A stretch of DNA of 64,000 bases from Candidatus Accumulibacter necessarius (GCA_017302435.1 JAFLDL010000026.1:1-64000), one strand, 5' to 3'. Positions 54,301 through 62,716 are shown, counted from the first letter of the stretch. The notes: generated from the letters alone by a model not told the origin. Numbers and translations: made by a program.

Positions 54301-55461
54301 TTCTACTGGCTGGGCGTCCCTGGCGTCGCGCCGGTGACCATCGAGAACCCCCACCTGCGTTACTTCCGCGACTGGGTCCTGGGCCTGGTCCCTGATGACG
54401 GCGCCACCTTTTCCGCCTGCATCGACCATGTGATGGCTTCTACGGACGAGCGCGTCCCGGAAGCAGACCCCGGGATCGCCGTCCTTGTCGGACATCCGCT
54501 GGCGCTGGTGCGGGCGAGTCTTCAGTTCGAAACGGCCGGCCTGCCCGCCCATCGCCCCGAACTACGTGCCGGCGATGCCGGCGGAGCGGCCGTTGATGCT
54601 CTCCTTGACACGCTCGGTTTCAGGCAGGTCAAGTGGCCGCTGCGTCTTGGCGATCTCCACGCTGGCGATGACGGGCTGGTCGGCGTCTTCCGATGCGCCG
54701 CTGCGGCGTCAGGCGGGGATGTCAGCACCAGCGGTGCCTTCTACCCGGCCTGGGGGGAGGATAAGCGCGACGTGGTCAGGAGCGAGGTCCGGGTCTTTGC
54801 CGTCCAGGACTTCACCATCGATTGCATGCAGCCGCTGCAGGTGACGATGTTGATCGATCCGCAGGCGCGTGTGCACGCCACGACCGGGGCCTTGCCGCGA
54901 GCCTACCTCGAACTGCCGCCCGAGGACGCGACTGGCGCGAGGCGCGCGCGCGAGGTCTTCTTTCAAACCGCGCCAGTCCTGGGGCTCTCTCCAACGCCGG
55001 AGATGCCCAGGCCGTCGGACGACTATGGCGAATGGTCGTGGGCCTATCGCCCGGATGTCACCCACTGGCACCTCGACCCCGCGATCGTGGCAGCCACCGA
55101 CCGTGCCGCCTTCGCCGATACCTGGCCGGCCATCGCCGAGGGTTGGCTGAAACTCGCTATCGCCCCGGTCAAGGTCCTGAGTTTCTGGGTGCGCGAAGGC
55201 GCCGAGGCCGTCGCCAGAGGGACACGCATCCATCTGGCCTGGTCGCTGCAGGGGGCAGAGTCATTGCAGTTGGAGCAGATAGCAAAGGACGGGACGACCG
55301 TCCCCATAGCTGCCTGGGATGCACAGCCTTTTCCGCGGGAATACGCTGTGAGCGTCCAGGCCGAAACCACCTACCGCCTTACTGCCTACGCCGAGGAGGC
55401 GCCAGCGAGCGCAAAAATACTCACCATCACAATCGGCGACGCATCGACCGCAGAATTCTAG
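51349..55461 (+). CDS. Uncharacterised 1370-residue protein of the DUF6603 cluster
   Basis: The largest protein in the window, family not recognised. It starts in an ATGA overlap with the preceding gene. The N-terminal part is beta-rich (LLVPIHIDGLVVGTSFPSDK; LHFRLPRALTHG). Residues about 415-510 form a charged heptad-like coiled coil (LRDLNARQQRCDDLSRRVED, then KKALATEQTAWHRARKERDA). The middle and C-terminal parts are mixed alpha/beta, and the final roughly 100 residues look like an Ig-like beta domain (IHLAWSLQGAESLQLEQIA, TTYRLTAYAEEAP). No signal peptide, transmembrane helix or enzymatic motif is seen. Size plus coiled coil suggests a scaffold or structural subunit. Confidence 0.65.
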   Translation: MSNGNEPTRLLVPIHIDGLVVGTSFPSDKIFQWTNLAPNFAKLSGSYLFGAELGGDSDSNGNPFEKAADLQPGIHLHFRLPRALTHGSQSGAEKISFPPIPNRWLVQRYGGRGAANGKLSGKAWFIRSDGQPADPASAITWPTFHKDKAAEFQKIGACTEVTGPLAEQDEAALVTITAIGPGDPAFSAYYPASRGVLGFHDPVTGIPKGSRLSYLVTGWYADPEDDPLARLLAEFRANSSIPPGDLTPEQRDKYFTKLQRWAKEQAWSITEIKPHTSPARLLCHGLVRGITWQGPTHNYMQSEEGAASSQPAVFPANPDNHTKAYKLAVGNTAAEAVAALLVPGAVDQDLLTALQGDLLSQSVTAAELQHELHERRFNGVQGGSLFLIRPEPDLPDTNQTTGPPKAAGTNPIPAGLRKLLRDLNARQQRCDDLSRRVEDLRWQVYALWYLWTNELRGRGVSARSNELDKQISVAKKALATEQTAWHRARKERDASERSLHDALSEQFKTQPDGTPTLDAGKRELKYRLASVPAPPFQRPADPAIALQGPAMARLKTWSSTDNKLACRISGQEVTGIVLAIPSGSIATVTAEQLFADLFPQPNTLSGPGGIHWSLFLEALLLDECNAATIAGLASRPHEKELSDTVRALQNPGSTAAQQKPATDPNSLIGRLPDQSFPIKWDGNPWIPLFLVWEVSWQSAYASTAASDDALPQDLLSSRWNFGDNAGGDLMLKDKGPYPADSAGEASYQGYAILTPSTAKNLAQRLEALDKSHPLVNILKNQSVLAQSLDGFNDALLLEQPGIQLPPLDFDKWWDSNGQSCEISPIDAAINDGFDERRDTFRTAPRVAGEPFLPIRAGRLGITRLSIVDAFGQTLKLPIAQINASAAGDWPARMLRRASSCVVGSTASTADAKFVELRPRFVQPMRLRFDWESASSHPEENGGPVCGWVLPNHLEKSLTIYSASGKPLGALQKKLGLASGSSAPAFYWLGVPGVAPVTIENPHLRYFRDWVLGLVPDDGATFSACIDHVMASTDERVPEADPGIAVLVGHPLALVRASLQFETAGLPAHRPELRAGDAGGAAVDALLDTLGFRQVKWPLRLGDLHAGDDGLVGVFRCAAAASGGDVSTSGAFYPAWGEDKRDVVRSEVRVFAVQDFTIDCMQPLQVTMLIDPQARVHATTGALPRAYLELPPEDATGARRAREVFFQTAPVLGLSPTPEMPRPSDDYGEWSWAYRPDVTHWHLDPAIVAATDRAAFADTWPAIAEGWLKLAIAPVKVLSFWVREGAEAVARGTRIHLAWSLQGAESLQLEQIAKDGTTVPIAAWDAQPFPREYAVSVQAETTYRLTAYAEEAPASAKILTITIGDASTAEF

Positions 55462-55478
55462 ATTCGCAAGGACTTCGC

Positions 55479-57260
55479 ATGAACGACTTCACAGTTACAC
55501 TAACCGCTGAGACGGCGGTAAGAATTGGCGACGCCTTTGCTGCCACCAACCAGGTCGGGATTGAGCTAAATGGCAACCCACAACTTCCGGCGGGAACCAA
55601 GGTCAGGGTGACCGTCACAGTCGGCTGCGGCGCAAAGGAGGCTGACCTGTTGGCTTCGCGCGACGAATTGGTGAGAGTCACCGGGCTGTCGGCTGGAAAA
55701 TCCGCGAGTATTGCTTCGGTGCCAAACCTGCCACTCGGCAAAAAAGCGTGGAATACCGGGGCTTTCCCGACCGACCTGCCGGTGTCGGTCGCACTGCAAG
55801 GCTTCGTGTCAAACACGCCGCCGGGCGACGCCGAAATCGAAGTCCTCGTTGAGACCTCGACGGGCAGGCAACAGTGGTCACCGGGTGAGAAGTCTTCAAT
55901 AACGGTCAAGAAAGGACTGGAACCTCGGGACAAACCCGATATGCGCTATTTCACGGTCAATCCCAACTACATTCTGCATGCGGGCCAGACGGGAGTCACG
56001 GTGAGCTTTTGCGCCACCGGCTACGAAACGCTGACCCTGTTCCGGAATAATGAAGAGGTGCAAAACTGGCTAACCCCGGAGCCGGAAAACAAGATCATTC
56101 TTGGCGTATTTCCCGTCCAGGGTCAGTTTCCCGAGACCGAAAAACCGTCCATTACGTCCCTTTACCGCCTGGAGGGTAAATACAGGACACCAGATCAGAC
56201 AGTGGTTCGGGATGCTCTCGACCGAACGGTCCAGGTCATTTCCCCCGGCTGGAACCGGATTGCGCTTCCCCAGGGGTCTCCGGTCCGGCTCTTTGTCGCG
56301 AACGACTTCAGCGGCAGCGGCTCGGACCGGTTGTATGGCATTTTCAAGAACGGGCTTGGCACCCACGCCCTCTATTCCTCGGCCACGGGCGTCGATGCCT
56401 GGCGTCTTGAGCCCGGCGACGTTCCGCAACATATGGCGACGAGCCCGGGCATTTACTACAAGAACAAGCTGTGGCTGATCGGCGGCAGCTCGGTCGACCC
56501 AGATAGTCCGCGTAATGAGGTCTGGTGTTATGGAGCGGACCAGTCCTGGAAAAGGAAAGGAGACTTTCCTCCCAAGATGGCGGCGCGCACGGGCCACGCT
56601 TGTCTGGTCTTTCAAGACACGTTATGGGTCATCGGAGGTTTCGATAATATCACTGCCTATCGCGACGTTTGGCAGGGCAGCGAGGTGTCCAAAGGGCAAC
56701 TTGAGTGGTCTGAATTGAAACATGAGTGCGAATGGCCTGGGCGCCTCAATCCCGCCGCCGCTACGTGGACGCCTCCCGATGGGCCGCCTGAAGTCTGGAT
56801 ATACGGGGGCAGCAAAGACCCAACTTCGTCGGATCCACTGCGCGACTTCTGGTCAACGGGCGATGGAAAGAACTGGGAGCCGCGGGATGAAAGTCGGTCT
56901 CCGCCCGTTCCGATCAGGCCGGATCCCGGGGCGCCACTCGCCTCGGCACTGGTCTCTTTTCGGCAGCCGGAATCATCTGAAATGGCCGAGGCGGATCGGC
57001 TTCTCCTTATGGGCTCATTCAGGGAGTTGGCCACGAATGGGAACGGTAAAGTCCAAGGTAACCGGATTTTCTCTTTCCTGTTTGAGTGGCATCCAGGCAC
57101 GGGCTTTTGGGAGGGTCGCCCTGTCTTTGACGGCTGGCAGCAGTTCCAGGGCCAGAATTTCTATATGCAGGCCGTTGTCTTCAACCGTTTTCTGTTCTGT
57201 TGGTCGCTGCGAAACGACCCGAAGTTCATAGGCAGGCTGAATATCCTGGTATCTCAGTGA
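55479..57260 (+). CDS. Kelch-like beta-propeller protein of the DUF6603 cluster
   Basis: A 593-residue protein without signal peptide, 17 bases after the 1370-residue gene. Residues 1-260 are beta-rich, with two or three Ig-like segments (DFTVTLTAETAVRIGDAF; TVNPNYILHAGQTGVTVSF). Residues about 265-590 contain kelch-type blades with the GG, Y and W pattern: YYKNKLWLIGGSSVDPDSPR, HACLVFQDTLWVIGGFDN and PPEVWIYGGSKDP. Kelch propellers are binding platforms. An earlier in-frame ATG at 54822 lies inside the previous gene and is rejected. Confidence 0.72.
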   Translation: MNDFTVTLTAETAVRIGDAFAATNQVGIELNGNPQLPAGTKVRVTVTVGCGAKEADLLASRDELVRVTGLSAGKSASIASVPNLPLGKKAWNTGAFPTDLPVSVALQGFVSNTPPGDAEIEVLVETSTGRQQWSPGEKSSITVKKGLEPRDKPDMRYFTVNPNYILHAGQTGVTVSFCATGYETLTLFRNNEEVQNWLTPEPENKIILGVFPVQGQFPETEKPSITSLYRLEGKYRTPDQTVVRDALDRTVQVISPGWNRIALPQGSPVRLFVANDFSGSGSDRLYGIFKNGLGTHALYSSATGVDAWRLEPGDVPQHMATSPGIYYKNKLWLIGGSSVDPDSPRNEVWCYGADQSWKRKGDFPPKMAARTGHACLVFQDTLWVIGGFDNITAYRDVWQGSEVSKGQLEWSELKHECEWPGRLNPAAATWTPPDGPPEVWIYGGSKDPTSSDPLRDFWSTGDGKNWEPRDESRSPPVPIRPDPGAPLASALVSFRQPESSEMAEADRLLLMGSFRELATNGNGKVQGNRIFSFLFEWHPGTGFWEGRPVFDGWQQFQGQNFYMQAVVFNRFLFCWSLRNDPKFIGRLNILVSQ

Positions 57261-57279
57261 CCGTGCAGGGAGAATCTTC

Positions 57280-59277
57280 ATGAGCAAAACTTTCCGGTTG
57301 TCAGCAGGCCGCAGATTCCCGTTAAACGTCGTCAACATTTTGTCAATATGGTTTCTGGCGCTTTTGACATTCGCAATTCCTGCGGCTTTGGCCGCAGACG
57401 AGCTGAGGAGCGTCATCACGCTCCTTCCAACTGCGGATCTTCCGGCAAAGGCAACTACCGGAAAAATCGCTGGAGGCCAATTTGGGAACGAAACGATTCT
57501 CCTTCATTTTGAAGCGAGTGCCCTTCCAGCCCAAGCCAAGGTTACGGCCGCTCGCCTCAGCCTTGTTTCGAGCGGGCACGCGACTGCGCAGCAGACCGTA
57601 AAGGTAGAGGAATACCCCTCGGCTACCGAAACTCCTTTCGGCAGCAAGACACTCAAAGCCGCAAAAGAGGAGCGCGTCAACTGGGATTTGGGAAGTGATT
57701 TCTTGGGTAAGGTACAAGCCCAAGTCGGGGAAAGAAAGTTTTCGCTTCGTCTGATAACAGGGGCCAGTGCCATGAGCACTTGGTATCTGACAGGCGCAAC
57801 CAACCTCAGTCATCGGCCGCGACTGATCCTCGAATATACCGTGGCTGGTCAGCCAGCGCTGACCCAGTCGGATGGCCTGCCAGCCGTGCAAAGCGCACGG
57901 CCATTTCTGCCCACGGCAAGAATTGGCGGCAAGGACAGCGATGCGTTTTCCTATGTGACGAAACCGTTCACCAACGCTTGGTCGCATACGCCGGTGTTCC
58001 ACAATGGCCTGGTTTATCTCATGACCGACGACAAAGGAATAAAGGCGCTACAGGCGCTGAGTCCGCTCGGTGCCAAGCCTGTCGGGCCGATCGAGGTAGG
58101 TGGCAAGCCTGTTTGGCCGATCGGCGTAGATGGCAGCCCGGGCCAGCATCTTCTGGTATCGCAGTCCGGGCGCCTCTACATCGTTGGCAAGGACAAGATC
58201 ATTAGCTACCAACTCGACTCCGGCAACCCGGCCCAGGCTCCGGCGGCCGCCCGAGTCCGTGAACTCACGGGACTGAACCCTGAAAATCCGCCTTCGCTCG
58301 GTCCCGGTGGGAGCCTCTATCTTGTCAACGGCCAGGAGGTTTACGGCTTCAATCCGGATCTGCAGGAACTGTGGAAGGTGACACTGGCTGACCCAAAATC
58401 CAGCCGCGTGACGGTCGGCCCCGGCGGTCGATTCGTTTATCTTACGGCCAAGAAGGAAGGACTGGTCGCCATCAATGCGCAGACCGGCGAATCCTTTAGA
58501 ACCGCTCTTCTCAATCAGGCTGCGCTTGCCAAGGCCGATTTTCCCTCTCTCCACGCCCCGGTAGTCATCCTGCACCCCGATGGATCGGAGAAGGTTTATG
58601 TCGCCGCCAACTCCGTAAACGAAGGCGTGCTCGCGTGCTTCAACAACCGTTCGGGAACCATCGCCGCTGCGGAGAATTGGCCGCCTCTGACGGGCCTGTG
58701 GAGCCAACCGATACCTGATCAGCTATCGCCTGGCAGTGTGCAACAACCTGCCTCCGGCAAGCAGATCTACGCGGTGCGAGTCGCAGATCAGCGGGGCACA
58801 CTGACTGGCATTGACTGGTTGACAGGGTCAACAAGGGCCATGGCTCCCACCTTTGCGGTGGGCGATTCAGCGTATCTACTCAACGGTGGCAATCTGGCGT
58901 CCGATCAGTCCGGCACTCGCTTCGTGTGGAACGGGGCGGGCGAGGTTGATCTGTTCGCCTTCGGTTCCGCCTTTTCCGGCCGTCTTCACTCGCCGGCTAG
59001 TGGCATTCCAGAGCAGGCCCAATTGCTCTTTGGCGGCGATGGCACTTTGTATGCAAACACCGTCGAAGGGGATCGAGTTCTGCGGGCCATCGTGCCGCAA
59101 TACACCTTGAGCGCGGACTCCGACGCGAACATTTACAGTCCCACCCACCTGTGGGTCGATGGAGCGGCCGGCCAGTCGACGGTGTTGAAGGCAGCTGGGA
59201 ACGTGCTGCTTGGAAAGGGTTTCACAGTCAGGCGAGGCGCCACCCTGAAAATCGCGACGGGGACACCGACCCCATGA
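57280..59277 (+). CDS. Secreted DNRLRE-like / beta-propeller protein of the DUF6603 cluster
   Basis: A 665-residue exported protein. The signal peptide covers residues 1-39 (RRFPLNVVNILSIWFLALLT, then cleavage after AALAA). Residues about 45-190 resemble a DNRLRE/CBM96-type beta-sandwich (LPTADLPAKATTGKIAGG, LLHFEASALP, ARLSLVSSGH, then the SHRPRLILEYTV end). Residues about 215-600 are PQQ-like propeller repeats (SQSGRLYIVGKDKIISYQLD, SLYLVNGQEVYGFN, RFVYLTAKKEGLVAINAQTG). The C-terminus (VLKAAGNVLLGKGFTVRRGA) resembles a short left-handed repeat common in surface proteins. Ribosome site AGGGAG; overlaps the next frame by four bases. Confidence 0.72.
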   Translation: MSKTFRLSAGRRFPLNVVNILSIWFLALLTFAIPAALAADELRSVITLLPTADLPAKATTGKIAGGQFGNETILLHFEASALPAQAKVTAARLSLVSSGHATAQQTVKVEEYPSATETPFGSKTLKAAKEERVNWDLGSDFLGKVQAQVGERKFSLRLITGASAMSTWYLTGATNLSHRPRLILEYTVAGQPALTQSDGLPAVQSARPFLPTARIGGKDSDAFSYVTKPFTNAWSHTPVFHNGLVYLMTDDKGIKALQALSPLGAKPVGPIEVGGKPVWPIGVDGSPGQHLLVSQSGRLYIVGKDKIISYQLDSGNPAQAPAAARVRELTGLNPENPPSLGPGGSLYLVNGQEVYGFNPDLQELWKVTLADPKSSRVTVGPGGRFVYLTAKKEGLVAINAQTGESFRTALLNQAALAKADFPSLHAPVVILHPDGSEKVYVAANSVNEGVLACFNNRSGTIAAAENWPPLTGLWSQPIPDQLSPGSVQQPASGKQIYAVRVADQRGTLTGIDWLTGSTRAMAPTFAVGDSAYLLNGGNLASDQSGTRFVWNGAGEVDLFAFGSAFSGRLHSPASGIPEQAQLLFGGDGTLYANTVEGDRVLRAIVPQYTLSADSDANIYSPTHLWVDGAAGQSTVLKAAGNVLLGKGFTVRRGATLKIATGTPTP

Positions 59278-59414
59278 GAAGTGCACCGCTGCCCGAGCCC
59301 GGGACACCGGCGGTCAACCAGCAGGAGTCGATGCAACTCGTCCCCAGGCGAAACCAATCCTTTAGCGGCAGACCATTCCGCTCAGACTCTACAACACCTA
59401 ACCAGGAGAAAGTC

Positions 59415-61088
59415 ATGCCTGAACAATTTCGCGGTGATCTGCAAGAGGGGCTAACTGCCGTACGGAGACGACCGGGCGCGCTCGAAGCCACACAGAGTAC
59501 GTCCAGGGTTGCCGGCAAGTCCCGGCGCCACCACGGTTCTGCAAAGCGCTTGGTCTTGGGCCTGGTACCGTTTCTCGGCTGCCTGGTTTTCACGGGTAGC
59601 GCGGTAAGCGCCGACGAGGCGTTGTTCATCAACCCCCAAGGTTTTGTCGGCATCGGGACGGCGGATCCAGGCGAGAGACTGGAAGTCAGCAAGGGAAAAA
59701 TTCAACTCGACGGCGACCAGAAGATCAGGTTCACGGATACGGATACGGCTAACAACCTGAAATTGCAGTTGTGGAGCGGGTTCGGTCTGGGCATCAACCC
59801 CTACACCTTATTCTATGCGGCAGACGGCAGACACTCATGGCGCGACAAGAATGGAGCGAATGAGCGGATGGCTTTGACGACCGGGCCCGATGGCGGGCTG
59901 ACCGTCATGGGAACGGGGAATTCGTCCTTCGCGGGCAACGTCGGCATCGGCATGCCACACCCTGGGAACGCATTGCATGTTGGCGCCAATAAATCGGTTC
60001 GCTTCGAATTGGGCGACAAGCAGAAAGTGTCGTTGGGTGAAAACGGCTCGCTTGAGGTGAATGCTCCCTCCATACCAGGTGGACGATTCGTTGTGACCGA
60101 TGGCGGAAATGACGGGAAGAGCAGTAAGGTCGGCATCGGGACAGCTGAACCGAACGATAAGCTTGACGTGGCGGGGAATCTACGGATTCTGACGGGTTCC
60201 AATCCAATTCGTTTCACCTCAGAGTGGAGTGGTTTCCCGGATAAGGTCACCAATCAGGCGGAGATTTCAAATGATACGACCGGTTTTAAAACGTTGATGA
60301 TCATCGGCAATAAGTCGGCGGGTGGAGACAAACGACGAGTGGGAATTTGGGACCAACTCGTTGTCTCGGGTGATCTTTTCGTCACTGGCCGTTTGCTACA
60401 TCAAGTGGAGAATCAGTGGAGACTGCTAAGGAGCAAAAGGAGTGGGTCTTGGGAATGGAGTTTCACGGACCCCGCAGCTGCACCGGTGCTGTCTGATGTA
60501 CGCCTCAAGAGCGACGTGCAAACGCTGCCAACGGCATTAGACAAGATTCTTCAGCTGCGCGGAGTAAGCTATCAATGGAATGATGAAGCACTGAAATATT
60601 TTACCCGCAACATCGAAACAACGATCGCCGTCGGTCCTGACGCGACGGCGGAAGAAAACGAACAGTTCTGGAAAACGGAGCGGGACAAACGCCACAAGGA
60701 ACTAAGTACGACTCAGCTCGGCGTCGTCGCCCAGGATGTGGAAGCGGTGCTGCCCGAAGCCGTGACCACGGATGAAGCGGGCTACAAATCGGTGCGGTAT
60801 GACGCTCTCATTCCGCTTCTGATCGAAGCCCTCAAAGAGCAGGACAGGACAGTCAAGGAGCAGGCCCAGCTGGTTGCCCAACAACAGCAGGAGATCGCGC
60901 GTCTGGCGGCGGGCAACCTGGCCATCCAGCAGAAGCTGGCGGAGCTGGCCGCCGTCAAAGAGCAGATGGCGCGGCTTGAGGCCACGCTACAACGTGTCGC
61001 CGCGACGCAAGCATTCGGCACGATAGACGCGGTAGCGCAGCTTTCCGAGACAAAACCAGGTGATCGCACAGCAGTGAGCAAGGAGTAA
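59415..61088 (+). CDS. Exported tail-fibre-like protein with peptidase S74 intramolecular chaperone domain
   Basis: From the ATG at 59415 (AGGAG six bases upstream) the protein has 557 residues. An ATG at 59274, overlapping the previous stop, is possible and adds 47 residues. A basic leader and hydrophobic segment (KRLVLGLVPFLGCLVFTGSA) form a long signal peptide. Three tail-fibre-type repeats share a V/GIG-x-x-x-P core: GFVGIGTADPGERLEVSKGK, NVGIGMPHPGNALHVGANKS and KVGIGTAEPNDKLDVAGNLR. From residue about 360 the S74 domain begins (LSDVRLKSDVQTLPTALDKI, then GVVAQDVEAVLPEAV). A trimeric coiled coil follows (VKEQAQLVAQQQQEIARLAA). S74 domains trimerise fibres and then cut themselves off. Confidence 0.85.
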   Translation: MPEQFRGDLQEGLTAVRRRPGALEATQSTSRVAGKSRRHHGSAKRLVLGLVPFLGCLVFTGSAVSADEALFINPQGFVGIGTADPGERLEVSKGKIQLDGDQKIRFTDTDTANNLKLQLWSGFGLGINPYTLFYAADGRHSWRDKNGANERMALTTGPDGGLTVMGTGNSSFAGNVGIGMPHPGNALHVGANKSVRFELGDKQKVSLGENGSLEVNAPSIPGGRFVVTDGGNDGKSSKVGIGTAEPNDKLDVAGNLRILTGSNPIRFTSEWSGFPDKVTNQAEISNDTTGFKTLMIIGNKSAGGDKRRVGIWDQLVVSGDLFVTGRLLHQVENQWRLLRSKRSGSWEWSFTDPAAAPVLSDVRLKSDVQTLPTALDKILQLRGVSYQWNDEALKYFTRNIETTIAVGPDATAEENEQFWKTERDKRHKELSTTQLGVVAQDVEAVLPEAVTTDEAGYKSVRYDALIPLLIEALKEQDRTVKEQAQLVAQQQQEIARLAAGNLAIQQKLAELAAVKEQMARLEATLQRVAATQAFGTIDAVAQLSETKPGDRTAVSKE

Positions 61089-61093
61089 CCCCA

Positions 61094-61198
61094 TGACGAC
61101 GCAGATCAGCCAAAGCCTGTGGGGCGCTTTTGCCAACGCCGACATTGCCTTGCTGGTCGATCGACAACGCTTTCTTGCCACATTGTGCGTGGATTGAT
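61094..61198 (+). CDS. Short ORF at the end of the DUF6603 cluster (34 residues)
   Basis: A 34-codon frame starting MTTQISQSLWGAFANADIAL and ending ATLCVD. AAGGAG sits eight bases before the ATG, so translation initiation looks real. It begins six bases after the S74 stop and ends 79 bases before the convergent lutB stop. It could be a true micro-protein or the N-terminus of a gene truncated at the right edge of the acquired cluster. Confidence 0.35.
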
Positions 61199-61276
61199 CC
61201 AACGCCGAGCAAGGCGATGAAGGCTCCATCGCCATCAGTCTCCGGAAGCTGCCGTCATGTCGCTTGGCAGCACTGC

Positions 61277-62716
61277 TCACCCTCTTCTCCTCGCCGCCAT
61301 CTCTTCGTGCAACGTCCGCTTTGCCGGCTTCAATGGCGTGCGGCTGACCGTCCAGCCCGACTGCATCGGCGGCGTCAAAGCCCGGAAGCGGGTCGCCAGC
61401 CAGCCAAAAGCGCGGTAGAGCGCCGGGCGGGTGTACATCGCTGCCCAGCCCGCCCAGATGGCGTCGGCCAGGCCGCTTTTTGCCGCGCCCTGGCCGAGCA
61501 TCGGCGCGTGTCCGGGGCGTGCGTCGTGCTGCGCCTCGCCGCGCAGGCGGATCAGCAGGTCGGGAATCGGGATGCGCACCGGGCAAACCTCGCCGCAGGC
61601 GCCGCAGAGGCTGGACGCGGTCGGCAGGACGTGCGTCGCCGCCAGACCCAGCATGTGCGGCGAGATGATTTCACCGATCGGACCCGGGTAGGTGGTGCCG
61701 TAGGCGTGGCCACCAATGCGGGTGTAGACCGGGCAATGGTTCATGCAGGCGCCGCAGCGAATGCACTGCAAGGTCGAACGTAGCTGCTCGTCGCTATAGG
61801 CCTGGGTGCGACCATTGTCGACCAGGACCAGGTGCATTTCGCGCGGACCATCCTTTTCGCCCGGCTTGCGCGGACCGCTGATCAGGTTGAAATAGGTGGT
61901 GGTCGCCTGGCCGGTGGCCGAGCGCGTCAGCAGCCCAAACAACGGCGGCACGTGTTCGAGTTTCTCGACGACCTTTTCGATGCCGGTGATCGCGATGTGC
62001 ACCTCGGGCACGGTGGTGCACATGCGGCCGTTGCCTTCGTTCTCGACCAGGCACAGGGTGCCGGTCTCGGCGACGGCGAAGTTCACCCCCGAGAGCCCGA
62101 CCTCGGCGGTCATGAACTTCTCGCGCAGGACGGCGCGGCCGATGCCGATCAGTTCATCGACCGACTCGGTATAGCCGGCGCCCGGCACTTTCTCGGCGAA
62201 CAGTCGGGCGATCTGCTGCTTGGTCTTGTGGATCGCCGGCATGATGATGTGTGAGGGCTTCTCGCCGTCGAGCTGGACGATGTATTCGCCCATGTCGCTT
62301 TCGAGCGCTTCCATGCCTGCGTCGGCCATCGCATGGTTGAGTTCGATCTCTTCGCTGACCATTGACTTGCCCTTGACCATCAGCCTGGTCGAATGGCGGC
62401 GGGCAATTTCGATGATGATCCGGTTCGCCTGTTCGGGATTCTCGGCCCAGTGCACCTGCACGCCGTTCTCGGTCAGCTTGCGCTCAAGCTGTTCGAGCAG
62501 CTCGGGCAGGCGAGCCAGGCTGTACTTGCGGATGTGTTCGGCGAGCCCGCGCTGGCGCTCGAGCAGGTCGGCGTCCGGGAACTGCGCCGCGCGCTTGCCG
62601 ATCAGGAAATCCATCGCGCCACGGAAGCTCTTGCGCAGGTGCGGATCGGACACCGCCGCGGCAGCGCGCGCTTTGAATTCGCTGGCCGGGACGAAGTTCA
62701 GTGGCTGTGCGTTCAT
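61277..62716 (-). CDS. lutB: L-lactate utilisation iron-sulfur protein LutB
   Basis: Iron-sulfur subunit of the LutABC complex that oxidises L-lactate to pyruvate. In the 479-residue protein the N-terminal LUD domain has STRLMVKGKSMVSEEIELN, VGLSGVNFAVAETGTL and ENEGNGRMCTTVPEVHIAI. The C-terminal part has two [4Fe-4S] motifs, IRCGACMNHCPVYTRIGGHA and CGACGEVCPVRIPIPDLL. The lutC stop overlaps its start by four bases. Confidence 0.94.
   Translation of the reverse strand: MNAQPLNFVPASEFKARAAAAVSDPHLRKSFRGAMDFLIGKRAAQFPDADLLERQRGLAEHIRKYSLARLPELLEQLERKLTENGVQVHWAENPEQANRIIIEIARRHSTRLMVKGKSMVSEEIELNHAMADAGMEALESDMGEYIVQLDGEKPSHIIMPAIHKTKQQIARLFAEKVPGAGYTESVDELIGIGRAVLREKFMTAEVGLSGVNFAVAETGTLCLVENEGNGRMCTTVPEVHIAITGIEKVVEKLEHVPPLFGLLTRSATGQATTTYFNLISGPRKPGEKDGPREMHLVLVDNGRTQAYSDEQLRSTLQCIRCGACMNHCPVYTRIGGHAYGTTYPGPIGEIISPHMLGLAATHVLPTASSLCGACGEVCPVRIPIPDLLIRLRGEAQHDARPGHAPMLGQGAAKSGLADAIWAGWAAMYTRPALYRAFGWLATRFRALTPPMQSGWTVSRTPLKPAKRTLHEEMAARRRG

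Noticed and set aside
43150-61198. DUF6603 cluster as a prophage, contractile injection system or T6SS
   Set aside because: No sheath, tube, baseplate, portal, terminase, integrase, ClpV or VgrG-like sequence was seen; only the S74 and tail-fibre-like repeats recall phage.
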